Positions 25,301 to 37,802 of a DNA stretch of 64,000 bases are shown here, in pieces. Every line of letters begins with the position of its first letter. Position 1 is the first letter of the stretch. Source of the DNA: Toxoplasma gondii ME49 (Eukaryota; Apicomplexa; Conoidasida; Eucoccidiorida; Sarcocystidae). Location: NCBI RefSeq assembly GCF_000006565.2, contig NC_031475.1, positions 3,559,189 to 3,623,188 of the forward strand, read 5' to 3'. The position numbers and the translations under genes were made by a program. The notes under the pieces were generated by a model that worked only from the letters and a program-made list of their open reading frames with translations, was not told where the DNA came from and searched no databases.

Positions 25301-28300
25301 AAACCAAGACGAAGACGGAGATGAACTTGCAATGGAAAACGAGAACAGAAGAGTCAACGCCATGCGAGAAAGAGGGGAGAAACCCATAGCAGCGGTGAAG
25401 CGGAAAGCGAAGCGAAGCTCGTCGCAGAAGACAGGCGCGCGCGTAGGTGTGGATCTGTCAAGTGTTTCTTCAAGATCCAAGAAAGGAAGGCTGAAAGTCC
25501 TCTTTTCTCAAGATTTTTCAGTGACACAGTCTCCAATAGAACTAGCTGTTGAAAGCCCTGTTGCCGACTTCCTGGAAGTTAAGCACCGACAGTTGAAATA
25601 TGGCAACTCAGTCTGCGCATATTTGAGAACAAGGACCCTAAACCTAGAATTCATTCACCGCATCAACTGCCTCCCATGCTCCCCAGAGTGCACTTGTGCG
25701 TCCCGCTGAGAAGCACTCTACCAGGCAGACTCTACGTTTTTGAAGACGCATGAAAACTGAGTCTCTCCGTTGAAGTGAAACTAAGCTTTTTGCCAACAAT
25801 AAAATAATGAAACACACCCAGGAGCATGTGTGAAAGCTTGACTGAATGCCCTGTCCTCGTCTCTCGTTTCCTCTTTCCCGTCGCCTCACCCGCTTCCACT
25901 CCCGCTCTGCAACGGCGCGTTTCTCGTCGAGAACTTCGACCTCGCGCTCCAAGCCTCTGCGTTTCTGCGCGAAATTCGCCGCGAGTTGCTGCTCATGTTG
26001 CAGCTGAATCTGGAGGCGGTCGTTGGAGGCCTTGAGGCGCTCGAGGCGCAGCTGCAGGTCTTCTTCCTTTGCTCTCTGGCTGCACGCTTGCTTCTCCAGA
26101 GGCGTCAGAGACGCATGGAGACTCGCGTTCTCCGCCTCCAAATGCTGAACTTTTGCGGCGAGGGCCTGACAAAAGAGAGCGAAAACGACAAGGAACGACT
26201 GCAAACGAGAGAAGGGGAGGGGGAAACGTCAGTCTCTGAGGAGACTCTCGCGCGTTTGCCAGCGGGTCTTGAGCCTCGCGTCGACACCTCCGACAGCCAC
26301 AGCGAGGAGAAACGAACGAATGAGGACGAAGACAGGGAGGCCTTCGAGGGCAACATTCTCAGCAGTTCACTTGACAAAGCGAAACTGTTTGTAAAACGTC
26401 CATATTGCGCTCACGCTGGCACCCGCCACCCCACCAAGTCTACACATTCACGAGAAACGAGAGAGAATACAAGAGACACCGAGACACCTCTAGCGGCTCG
26501 TCTCCGTTTTGACTGTACTTCTGGCGACTGACCTCGCGTTCACTTTCTATGAGACGCGTTTCATGCAGGACCTTCTGCAGCTGGTGCTCCTTCGCGCTGG
26601 CTTCTCTCTGGAAGCGCTGTGTCTCCTCCTCGGCATCCGTTTTCGACTCAGAGATGCACCGAATTTCGGCCAGAGCCTGACGATGTCGCTCATGCATCTG
26701 CGCCAAGAGAGCCTTCTCTTGCTCCTGCAACTCGAACACGAGGCGGCGACTGTACTCCCGAGACAGCTGCAGAAAAGCGCGACAAGGAGTGGAGAGCGCG
26801 TGGTGGCAAACTTCTGCGCTTAAGGGTCGCACGGCATGCGTTTCAGGCCTCTGATCGACAGAGACTACATAGATGGAGACATGCGCAGATCACTCGGCCT
26901 GAAAGTCGGCAGTTGAGACGCCTCCCTGAGACGAGAGGCCGCGAGACAAAGAAAGAAGAAGTAAGATGGACAAACGTTTGAGACGACGAGCAAATTCGGA
27001 CGGCAAAAAGAAAAATTCATTGCTGACACAGGCGTAAAAGTCGAAGGCTGAAAGAAAACAACTCTCCTGAGTTCCCTTTGCTTGACGAGAGCTGCGCAGA
27101 TTTTCCCCTTTCCTCCTCACAACCGAGAAGAAGCTTTTTATCAACGGTACGCGGGTTCTTCAGAACAAGCATGCTTCTGTTCACACGCGCCTCGCTGTCC
27201 TCCACACTTCTATCTGTCCGAGAGCAGCGCGAAGCGTCTCTTTTTTTCATGCGTCGACCGGCGCATCCCCAGTGGAGATCCGCCAATTTTAGCTAGCTTA
27301 GACACAGCCAACTGGAGTGGTGTTGTACAGCAGCCATAAAGAACTCGGTTCCGTCTCTTAAGTGGAGCCAAGCACTCAGTATCCTGGATCCTCATGGACC
27401 TCGGTTTACTCGATTCGAGTCCCCGACGGGAAACCATTGTGTCACGGACCTTTTCTGACGCATGCGCAACAGCTCGTTCCATCTCGCGTTTGTGGTCGGC
27501 TCGCAGGCGCCTTTCGCGGTCGATCCACTCCTCCTCCATTCTCTCCTGCATTTCTGTGAGTCCCCGTGGAAAAGGAAACTGTCCAGGTGGCGCGCCGCCT
27601 TCGCCTCTGCGTTCGTCGACCCACTGACTGTGGCTGTACACCTTGGGTTCGGCAAGCGCCTCGGGGCTGGGCGCACGCGCAGCTGCGCGCCAGGCTCCAC
27701 CGGGAGCCGAGTAGACGTCCGCTGGCATCTTCACAGTCGAGCCAGCAGCCGCCTGCTCCGCGCGCAGCTCCCCCGGTCCTGGGCCGGAACTTTTACCCCC
27801 GTTCGTTTCTCCCTGAGACACGCACACGGGCGGAGCTTGTTCCTCGACCGTCACGACGCAGTCGATTTCGTCGGCGTCCGCCCCGACAGCAGAGGCCGCA
27901 GCGGCCACCGCGGCGGTCGCCGCGGCAAAGCGGACGGCGCCTTTCTCCTGGCGATCTTCCTCCCGCCGCGTCCTCTCCAGAGCGTCCGCGTACGAGACCG
28001 GGCGAGCGGATTGGCGGACGCCGACGTGGAACTTGCTGACGGCGTCCTCGTCGAGTTTCCGCAGACTCGTGTGCTTCAGCGCGGGCGGCAGCCGCCCAGG
28101 CGGGTCGTTTTGCGCGAAACTGTCGCGTTGCAACTCGGCTGGCAGCGACACACCGAGATCGACGGGTTTCGAAAGGTCGCCCAAAACGCGGTCCAGGCCG
28201 TCTCGGTGGGGATTCCGCAGTTTCACGGCGCCGTGCGGCGCCTCCGCAGCGTCCTCGACCTTCCTCGTGAAGGGCGGAAAACTGACCGCGAGGCGGCTGT

Positions 28301-28505
28301 CTTCGGGAAACACGGACGGATCGAACAGAAGTTGCTGGCGACGGTCCAGCGCCTGCAACTGGGAGCCGAGCGCGGTCAGTTCTTGCGAAATTCCCAACCG
28401 CGGAGCAGAAGAGGGCGAGGTGCCACGAGAACGCGCGACAGACCTCGTGCCAGGACGCGAACTTCGGTCCGCACCCTCACCCGGCAACATTTGCTTCGTT
28501 GCCAT
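19357..28505 (-). CDS. Large multi-exon coiled-coil protein, function unknown
   Basis: I do not recognise the family. Predicted complement(join(19357..19475, 19773..19833, 20397..20568, 21336..21598, 22670..22773, 23093..23217, 23394..23456, 24106..24173, 24670..24760, 25132..25280, 25890..26165, 26533..26766, 27435..28505)), 931 residues, phases consistent throughout. Edges at 27435 (donor ATG|GTTTCC) and 21598 are the weakest. Residues 1-270 are Ala/Arg/Pro-rich, containing a poly-Ala stretch. From about residue 310 heptad-rich helices run across many short exons (EEEWIDRERRLRADHKREME, LSREYSRRLVFELQEQEKAL, KVQHLEAENASLH). They break at a Pro/Ser-rich segment (SGGSLPPYTPPRPNSF) and a segment holding GDHPSYMYDGYRGDS. 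A final coiled coil follows: QVASLESQLL, ATERRRIESELSKIP, RQQMQHLESRLVEVD. The architecture suits a centrosomal, basal-body or cytoskeletal scaffold, but that is inference only. Confidence 0.75.
21665..21905. repeat. GA-rich purine tract in an intron
   Basis: Plus strand is dominated by GAGAGA/AAGAAGA, so the minus-strand transcript has a long polypyrimidine run. It sits just upstream of the predicted exon 21336-21598 of the coiled-coil gene and may serve as, or obscure, its 3' splice-site pyrimidine tract. Confidence 0.7.
23585..23943. repeat. (TA)n arrays in a coiled-coil gene intron
   Basis: Two TA-rich blocks, 23585-23627 and about 23868-23943, both within the intron between predicted exons 23394-23456 and 24106-24173. 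Confidence 0.85.
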
Positions 28506-31500
28506 CGCAACAAAAGTTCGGGTGTACAGTCAGCCACTGTCACACTCTCCCGGCCTCGCGAGTTGGCAGTCTCGCAGCTTCTGGGTGTTTGCGGAGAGTG
28601 TGTGGATCTTTCTGGGCGAGTACGCGCCGCAAAACTTAGACAGAACCGCTCCGGGGGGACGGAGGACGGAGGTTGCAGCCGAAAATCCCGGGAAAACATC
28701 GAGGGAAAAAAGTAAACCCGCAACGGCGGAATCCGCAGCCACCAGCGACCCGAGGCTGCTCCGCGGACGAGGTAGCTCGTGGCTGTGGACTTGCAGAACG
28801 GAGGGGAAAGAGGCGGAACGCACCGAAACAACTGCGGAAAGAGATTCGCGAAAAACTCGAGGAGAGACTGTGAAGGCCGGTAAAACCGGAGGCGGACGAA
28901 GAGAACGCGTTCTGAGGAGAGGAAAACAACGATTGTACGGTTATAATATGAGGACTCGACCGGCAGTCGCAAAACGGGGAGCCACAGAAGGCGGGCAAAA
29001 GAAAGGGAACTCTACACGGAGAAACGTTTCTCCTTAAACTGCCGCAAAAGACCGAAAACTGTGCCTTTGTTTCCCCGGGAAACGGACGTAGAAGCCGGCA
29101 GACGCGCAAGTGGCGCGTTCTTCGAGACCCGCGGGTGGCTAGGAGAGCCGTCACTCGGCTAGAGAACAAGTTCAGAAAGAGCACATATAGCCGAGAAAAA
29201 AACCAGAGAAATACGGCTTTTTGCGGTCTTTAGCGCCCGCCACGGAGTTCCTCGCAGGAAAAAAGAGGAAACGCGCATGATACTCGAGAGGCAGGTTCAC
29301 CATAGTAGCCCCCGTCCGCGTGCCGTGTCTTACAGAGAAGCGGCTTTGAGGGCAGCAACAGGACTCGGCTTCGCGCACGGGTTTTGAAACTCCGGCAAAG
29401 ACATACACGTTCCCGGTACGTGCCTCCTGCGTTCTCTGTTCTTCGCTGGAACGAAAGAATTAAACCGCAGCGGAGCAACGTTTGTGATGTCTGTTCTGTC
29501 CAGACGAGTAAAATTGAGACGGGAGTCGAACAGACGGCAAACAGTCTTGGTACTCTTTTTCAAGGGGACGTTACTCGTCTGCCGCCGAAGATCGTCCTCG
29601 CCAGCACAACGGGGGCGGAGGATTGGAACACAGGCTGAAAGCCAAATCTTTCCTGTGAAAATCCTAGTAAATGCCAACTTCTGAAAAGATGTGCAAGCAA
29701 ACCGAAATAGGATCGCTTCAAATTCAGCTGCGGTAGAGTGGTGGCCGGCAGCTACCCGAACGGACTTGCCGCAACCCAGTGACTCACGCGGCAAACGACC
29801 CCTCATTTCCCGAGAAACGGAAGTAAAAAACTAGTTGCGGCCCAAAACAGTGACCCCGTTCTCTGTGGCACGGCAAGGGTGTACGTACTTCCTCCTGTCT
29901 AACCTTTCGTTGTGATTTTCCGGGGTGTAAAGGAAACTCAGGATCTCCCCTGAGATGGGATTGTGTAGAACAGCCTAAATAGCAAACTGACTCGCCCCCA
30001 CTGCAAATGCTTAGGTAGGATTCTACATTAGACGGCCGTCGGCCACCGTCTTTGTTTAGACGCTCGCAGATGAGTACTAGAGCAGAGGAAATGAGGTTTC
30101 AACGTATTCCGAGTGCAGTGAGATGGGTAGCTTCTTCGCCCTGTGCCGAATCGGCGCGCCCGAAACATTCTTGGGATCGTTGAATCTCGAATGTAGTGTC
30201 CGACATATGCGCTTGGGGTCACTTATGAGTTTTTGTTCTTCATATTCCCAGCGAAAAACAACATTGGAGAGTGGGGTGTTTCCTGTACGGCCAAGGGGTG
30301 ACAGTGTCTTCTGGGTACGGGAGTTCCGTTTGAGCAAGCTTGCAGTACAAAGCTCTCAAACGCGTTTCCATCCCTGTGGAGACAGCAAGCAGTTGCCTCC
30401 GCCGTGTTTACTGTCTACCAATTCACAAAAACACACTGACACTACCCCGTTCCAAGAGGTCGTTGGGTCTTCACGACAAAGGTGGGTACGGTTGCTCCCT
30501 GTAGGTGGGGAGAGTACGACCGTTTCCTTCGTCAGAAGAGCATGCGTAAGCGAACAGAAAGGCGCAATAATGAAGTCAGTTGGAAAATTAAAAACTTATA
30601 CACAATATTTGATCACTCACGCGACGTCGAGCCTCTACGAGATGGCGTGCCTTTGACAGAAGAGATCCGCTGCTGTAGACATCGCTGAAAGTCCGCCACT
30701 GGACCTCATCATCGACAGTCGCTGTAAGCTGCCGCTTAGTAAAGATACGCGCACAACAAATTGTTCATTTTCATGCAGGACACCTCACTACTCGATGTAT
30801 TTTCAAAAGATTCACACGGAGTACCGCTGCCGGCACCTGAATGCTAACTCTCTCCAGTGACCTTCGCTCTAATGGTGAACCAGTATGGAAACGAGCGCCT
30901 GGTTACAGCGCAAGTTCCCCTAATAGAGGCGGGAGACTTCCCCATCTTTTGCCGAATACACGGACTAAAACGTGCCGCCATTTCTCGACGCACCAACACA
31001 ATCAGGGAGAAGCATCTCGTTTCAAGACCCTACTGAGTTGCCTGAACCTAGTTCTTCATTTCGGTGAATGTAAAAACAGCGAACGCTCACCTGAAAAGAT
31101 CCGGATGATTCTCTCTTTTCCCCAGTGACATATCCGTATCTCTATCGGCATATATATATATATATATATATATATGACGATGTATGTCTGAGTATGGGCA
31201 TACGTGCCACTGGGTAGTACCCCGTGTTGCTGTTCTATCCCTCGACCTTGTATATCAATGTCGAGTCGTAAAGCATAAACCTGAACATCGGACAACACAA
31301 CTCCCCGTTTTTCTTTCCCACCTGTGGAATCCAACTTCACTGAGGCCCTGTCATCTGCTTGGGGGGACTCCGCCTGCAGGACTTCGATCCTACTGTTCTC
31401 AGTCCGGTTTCAGAAGCCAGACGACGTTTGGGGTCACTTTGTGCAGCACGGAGGCCGAGCTCACACTGCACCGGGGACCGAGTCTCCCCAGATGCACAGA

Positions 31501-33252
31501 TGGAAAAAAACATCCTTGGACGGTTCGTACCTATTTAACTCCTCAGTTTCAGTTGAGGACCCCTTTCTTTACAGCTTGTCGCGTTACACTGGGAGCATAC
31601 CGATATATTCGATGTGCGAAGCAGAGTTCCAGAGAGCTGACTAAAGAATCCCAAGACGAGCGACAATAACACTGCTGAAATGCATACCAGTGCGTGTCAC
31701 TAGAACGTTACCAGATGTTCTCCACTCCCTACCGAATTGATAAAGACAGCTAAATGCGTCGGATTTCAATATTCTACCCCATTACGGTTATTGCTCGCTG
31801 GCCGCGTTTGACTCCCAACATATATCGCTTGCTTCTTTTGTGGCACGGTGGGGTCCAATGTGCTCTCATGAACAAGGTGGGAGGATTTTGTGTACCTTCC
31901 GAGTTGGAATCAGAACCCCTGGTGCTTTTTGGTGCAGCACAACTTCGAACTTCACAGCTTTTCGCCGTGGTCGAGAGTCCAAAAACCACCCGTTAACTGC
32001 CGGCTCCCTGCACTGTCCCAGCTCCTTGCTTATCCATTCTTTCAGCTCGTCCACATAAACCTCAGAGGACAATATGAATGGCACGTTCCGCATATCACAG
32101 AAGATGTATCGATGTGTCTAATGGCCAGCAGAGATTTTGACAGTGTCCATTGGTGTGACAGTTCAGGGTTAACGGTTTAGCGTGCAGACGTTGCGGTCAC
32201 TAGGCTCACGGCAAGTGACCACGAGGTCGCATGCGTCGTTCCGCAGGGGGGAGAAACTGAAACCACGTTGCTTTGTTTGGCGGAGTGTGCGCACTCACTT
32301 TTAAACAGATCTCAACTGGAAGATTGGGGTCTCTACTCTCGCAGTTCCTGGCACTCACCGTCAGAATCTTCTGGAGGGAAGCGCATGCGCTTCGGTTTTT
32401 TCCGACTCCGCATGTGGTCCAACGGGAAACACCGTGAACTGAGAGATTGCTCTGCAACGTCGCGCGCAAATCGGCGCGCGGCTTTTCCTTCATTGTTCTG
32501 CTAGCGCGGTTAGGGTATTCCTTGCCACGGCGCTGTCCTTTATCGGAAGCGCTTTCTCTTCTAGTTGTAGAACGAACTGCTGCTTTTATTTTACACTGCA
32601 CCTCAGTTTCGATGTGAGACGTCGGTTTCTTGAACCCGCCTCTTGCGTCTGTGCCCGGTTGACGGCTGTCCTGAATACGCGAGAGAGAAGGGCTGAACTC
32701 TCTTTGTTCTTTAGTGAAGTTCCCGGCTTTTCTTTTTTTCCGAGCGTTCCACTTTGGAAACCGTGCGCCTCATCGTTTCCCTGGGAGCTCCAAGTTCAGC
32801 ACAGGTCGCCCTCCATCCCTTTTTCCAGCCCCGGATACTGTCCCGTTGTCTTGTTCATTTCTCGTCCTTTCGTCCGCGCTTTCTTCTCTCCGATTCCAGG
32901 TTTATCTGCGGCTTTTCCCTCTCCCGACGAGGCTTGAGACGCCTCTGTCCGCTCTGCCCGCCTTCCCGGCCTTCCGTCCTGAACCACGGTTTCGTGCCTT
33001 CTGAGGAGCGAGTGGTCGTCGTTCCGCGTTTGCTGACTGTTCCCTCCCCCCCCGTCCGTGCACCCTCGGCCTCTTCTTCCTCGATGCCGAGGAAATAATC
33101 GCCTCCAGTGCCCTTTCTCACCACCGACGTTTTCGTGCTCAGGGAACCCTGCGATTTTTTGGACGCGCGCGCGCCGCGAACGCCACTCTGGGCCTCAGAG
33201 TGTACATACACCTGGTTCCCCAGCTTGTTGCGGCGCGCCCCGGCCTACCGAA
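28506..33252. other. Divergent intergenic region
   Basis: Separates the start codons of the minus-strand coiled-coil gene and the plus-strand TMF-like gene, so it should contain both promoters and leaders. The central part (about 29.2-32.6 kb) is visibly lower in GC than the flanking exons and nearly free of GA tracts, with one perfect TA array (31150-31176). Frames of 177 codons (30123-30656) and 161 codons (31184-31669) on the plus strand look random. The last 600 bases before the TMF-like start are C/T-rich, as expected of a leader. Confidence 0.5.
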
Positions 33253-36200
33253 ATGCATTCTCTGTTCAAGTCGGCGCTGGAGGCCGCGCGTTCGGTCTCC
33301 TCCCAACTGGATAAAACGTTTGAGGAAGCGGTCCGTGACACAGGGGAGTCTCGCCCTCCGGTTTCCGACTCTGCGTGCTCGTCTCGTCGTCGCCTGCAGA
33401 GCAATTCGCCTGGCACCTCGCAAGCCGATCTCCACAGACGCGGCCCTGGCGCCGCCTCTCTCTCACCTGGAGATCCTCGGCACGGATTATTCGACCTCGA
33501 CACTCGGTCGGGCGCCGAGGGCCGCAGCCGCGCCGCGAGGCGCCCTGGCCTCGCCTCTGCTGCAGAGGCTACCCGAGGCGCTGATGCAGAAGCGAAACGC
33601 GTTTACACCTCAGAGGCAGGAGGAGCTTCAGGTGCAGGATTTGGTCTCGCGACAGGGTCGTTCGGCGCCGATCTCTCCTCCGAAGATCTGCGGGCGCGTG
33701 CCCGCGAGCTCGGGGGCAACGCGCTCGAGGGAGTTGCGCGATTCTGGGGGCGCATGCGCGAAGACGCGGCGGCGGCTGCCCAGGCTGCAGCCTCTCAGCT
33801 GGGCGCCGGGACTGATGCCGCGTTGGAGGAGGAGGCCGAGAAGCGGAGAGAGGAGATTCGCCGGCAGAGACGACGCGAGCGACTGATGCTCGAGGAGCGG
33901 CAGAGACAGAGGGAACATGCAGCGGGTCCGAGCCGACGCAGCCACCCAGAGAGCGGCGAGGAAGGTGCAAGGAGACAAGAGGCGAGACGGAATGAAGTGC
34001 ATCTTCTGAAAGAGGACGAGGCAAGCAAGCCTGCTGCCTCGGAGGGAGATGAAGCACGGAAGGGGCAACGCGGTGACTCGTGGACTTCTCTCGGTCACGT
34101 ACAGCGCGAAGAGGGTCCCTCGAAAGAACAAAATGCATTGCTTCCCCATCCTGGCCGGGCTGCTTCTCAGCCGCAGCCGCCTCCACCTCCACCTCCGCCT
34201 CGCGACTTGCTTTGTGCAGACTCGGCGCATGCAGCACATGCTGACGAAACGCCTCTCGAGAGAAGACACAGAAGAAATTCAGGCGTCTCTAGGACCGATG
34301 GAGAAACGCCTGCGCCGTCGGTGAGGCTCAGCCACCCACTGGGCCTTGTGCCGGCTTCAGGGCCATGTGTACGCTCCTCGGATGTGTGTGGGGACTTGGG
34401 AGAGGACCTTTTAGCCTTTCCGCGGCCTGCACCGAGAGAAAACGAAGACCATTTGCTCTCTCCTGTTAAGGGCACTCCTGACAACGACCTCTTCTCCGCG
34501 ACGGGATCTCCGTCACACCCGCTGCCTTCTGCCGGACGCCCTCCACGTTCGACTACTTCCACCAGTCTGGCGCCCTCTACAGGGGATCCTTTTGTCGACC
34601 TCAGCTCCGTTCCTGCTCCTCCTCTCGACACCTCGAAAGGTGACAGTTGCCGCTCGCCGTCTCTCTCAGCTCTTCGTGATGTTTTCTCGTCTCCTGCACC
34701 CCTCGACAATCCTTCTGAGTCTTTGGTCTCTGCAGTCCTCGAGACCGTGAAGGCTCCTGAGGCTCTGCAAGAGGTCCCTGAGACCCTTGAGGCTGTATGC
34801 TGTTCTTCGGACCTGCGAGGGCATGCAAGTCGAATTGCATGCACGCAGGAGCGGCTGCCGGACTCCGCCGCATTGCACGCCCTGCATGAGGAGGCGGACC
34901 GTAACGGGTCTGCGGCGCCGGACTCCGCGGCGGGGGCTCTGGAGAGGAGGACCCTCCAAGCTGGTGAAGTTTCTGGGAGCCTGGCGCCTGAGGAAAGCTC
35001 GCGAAATGAGGATTTCTTGGAAGTGCTGCATGAGGAAGCGACTTCGGAGGAGACTCAGGCGGCGCGTCTCCGTTTACAAGCCAAAGTGGCGCGGAGACAC
35101 AGCAGCGACGTGGAGGAGATGGCGGCGGCATCTAGCCCCTCAGAGGCGGCAAAGACAAACTCGGAGGTCGCGCTCCAGGGAGCCAGTGGAGGTGAAAAAA
35201 CAGTGTTTCTCGATGGAGCAGGGCATGTAAAGACGACTTCAGGAGACCTCGCTGGTGCCTCCCTCGATGGCGGGTCCCTGCCGCTGTGCCACCGAAGTCG
35301 CTGTGTCTCTGAGGGCTCCAAAGGAGAGGCTGGAGATTGCGTCGGAGGAGAGGAAAGTGCCTTCGATGAACCTGCTTCGCTGGCGCCGGCTGTAGATGGC
35401 GCGAAGGACAAGGCACCTTCGGAAACAGATGCATGCGCTGGCGGTCGTTCTTCAGCGACGGACCTTCCAGGCGAGGAGGCGGAGTTTGGAGGTTTGGGCC
35501 TTGCAGAGAGACGAAAAGAGACCCAGTTCGCGGTTGAAGACGGAGGGCGGCTGGGTGGCCTGGCGTTTCAGCAGGAGACGAGATTTCCTCTTTTGAGAGA
35601 CTTTGAGAGCGACTGCGAGACGCGCGCCCCACCGAATCAGGAAAAAGCAGTTCGCGAAACTCGAGGGGAAGGCAGAGACAGCGAGGGGCTTTGCGTCGCA
35701 GCAGCGAGGCGCGAGAGGTCGCATGCAGAGGGAGAAGGAGCAGTGGAGGCGTCTGTCGCAGAAGAGGCTGCCGCAGGAGTCGACAGGGAAAGGAACTTCG
35801 GGGAGAGTCTGGATCACCTGTGTGGCGAGAAGTCACCTTTCGAGAACTCGTTCGATGCATGTGAAGGAAGGACCGCGTCTACTGCTCAGGAATCCACGCG
35901 CGACGGTCGCGGCTCACGATTTCGCTTGGAGGAAAGGGAGCCTGCCGGCGCAGGAAGCATCCGAGAAAAGAGGTTTGCGGGGTCTCCGGAGATCGAGGAG
36001 AGGGACGCAAACGAGAAGGAACGAGACAGAGAGAGAAGCGGCGCTTTGGCTGTTTCGCTCCTCGATTCAGCACCCTGCTGCGCCTCGCGAACGGGAGGGG
36101 AGGCGCCGCTGCATCATGCGTTTGCGCGTTTCTCTCCACCGGCGTCTTCGTCTCCGTTTTCAGGTCCCCGAGAGAGCCCGATGACGGCTACAACAGGCCG

Positions 36201-37770
36201 CGAACTTGCACAAGAGCAGAAAGAAGAGAAAACGCCTTCTTCGCCTGCGACAGAACGCGCTTGTCCCCTGGAGGGTCTGGTCGAGGAGCCACCGCTCCCC
36301 CCACCCTCGCCTGTCGACGTGATGAATGCAGAACACCCTACCCCGGTTGACGCGGACTCGTCCCGCGCCCAGGGCCCCGGCGAGGGCACCTCGGCGACCG
36401 CGCTGGGCTCCAGTGGAGACAGCAGTTGGGAGGGCCGCTACCGGAGCCTGGAGGCGCGGATGCATGCGCGAGAAGAAGAGCTGGAGGAGAAACTGCGACT
36501 GCGAGAGCTACAGCTTCATGAAAAGGCTACTCAGCTCGCGGCTTTTGTGGAGGGACAGGCAGAGATGGAACAGAGAGCCTCCGTCGAGCAGCAGCTGAGG
36601 CAGCAGGTAGGGTCGCGGCAAAACAGCAGACGCGATTCGAATGAACGATGTTGACTTGTGTCGAGTGAAGCCCCAGAGAAAGTGTATCGATACAACTCGC
36701 TCTCAGAGGTGACGACTTTCTGGACGCTGGTTCTTCGCCGGTCTCCCAGAAGGAGACAGGCCTTGACAGAGACACCCGGCTGAGGTCAGACCCAAGGTGA
36801 CAACAGACCTTCCACGAAGAGAGACGCGGACGTAGACCTCACCACAGTTCCGGTTTTGCATGCGTCTTTTTTGTCGTCCCTGTTCTTTTGTGTCTCTTCA
36901 CTGGCCGTCGATCAGTCTCGCACGGATTTGCGTGTATGTTCAAGATGAGATGCCTTGCCTCGAGTTTTTGAGCGCATGCATGGCAATCTGGTCTGCTTCC
37001 CTGGATGCCTCTCTGGCGAGGCGCAGTCGACAACCGTGGAGGATGGGAGCTGCTACTTTCTCCGTCGCTGTAAACATATCGCTTTTTATTCGGCAGACGC
37101 CCCGCCAGAGGTCGTCAGTGAGAGACAGAAGCGCGACTCTTCTTCTCTGTTCAGATCGAGGACTTGGAACAGCAAACGGAGAGTCTCCTGCAGACCGTGG
37201 ACGCTGTCAACTCAGAGGCTCGAGAGCAGAGACAACTGGCGCAGGCGGCGCAGGCGGAGAAGGACGAGATGGAGCAAGAGGCTCATCGGCTGTCGCGGCG
37301 AATGGCGCAGCTCGAGCAGTCGAACAAACGGCTACGAGCGGATCTCCAGGTTAGCGCACCGAAACGAAGAAAAGCCTTGCAAAAACGCTAGCCAAAAAAA
37401 GGCGCACAAAAGCAACAAAGTCTGGTGTCAGGACAGCGGCCGATCTCGAGGAGGCAAAGTTCAGGGTGCCGGCCAACCGTCAAGAGGAGGGACTGCAACG
37501 CTTTACAATGGGGGAAAGGCTTCAGCAGTTGAAGGATTCAGGAGCAACTCCGAACATCTCGACGGAACAGCTTCGCGCGGAGGTTTCGCAGGCGGGCATT
37601 CGATTGAAAACCATGCCGGGACGCCTTCTTCTCGATGCTACACTTACTCATAGTGATGCACCCGCATCTCTCTGCCCCTCTGTTTAGACATATATATATA
37701 TATATATATACAACCACATCCTGTGTATGCATGCATTCGTAAACAAGCCTCCGTGGAAACATTCTTTACT

Positions 37771-37802
<32 letters not shown>

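Noticed and set aside
27462..28715. 417-codon plus-strand open frame
   Set aside because: Antisense to exon 1 of the coiled-coil gene. Arg/Ser-rich composition follows from GC-rich codon use on the other strand.
34167..34844. 225-codon minus-strand frame and neighbours at 35132-35860 and 62578-63657
   Set aside because: Shadows of the TMF-like and ARP4-like exons in GC-rich DNA.
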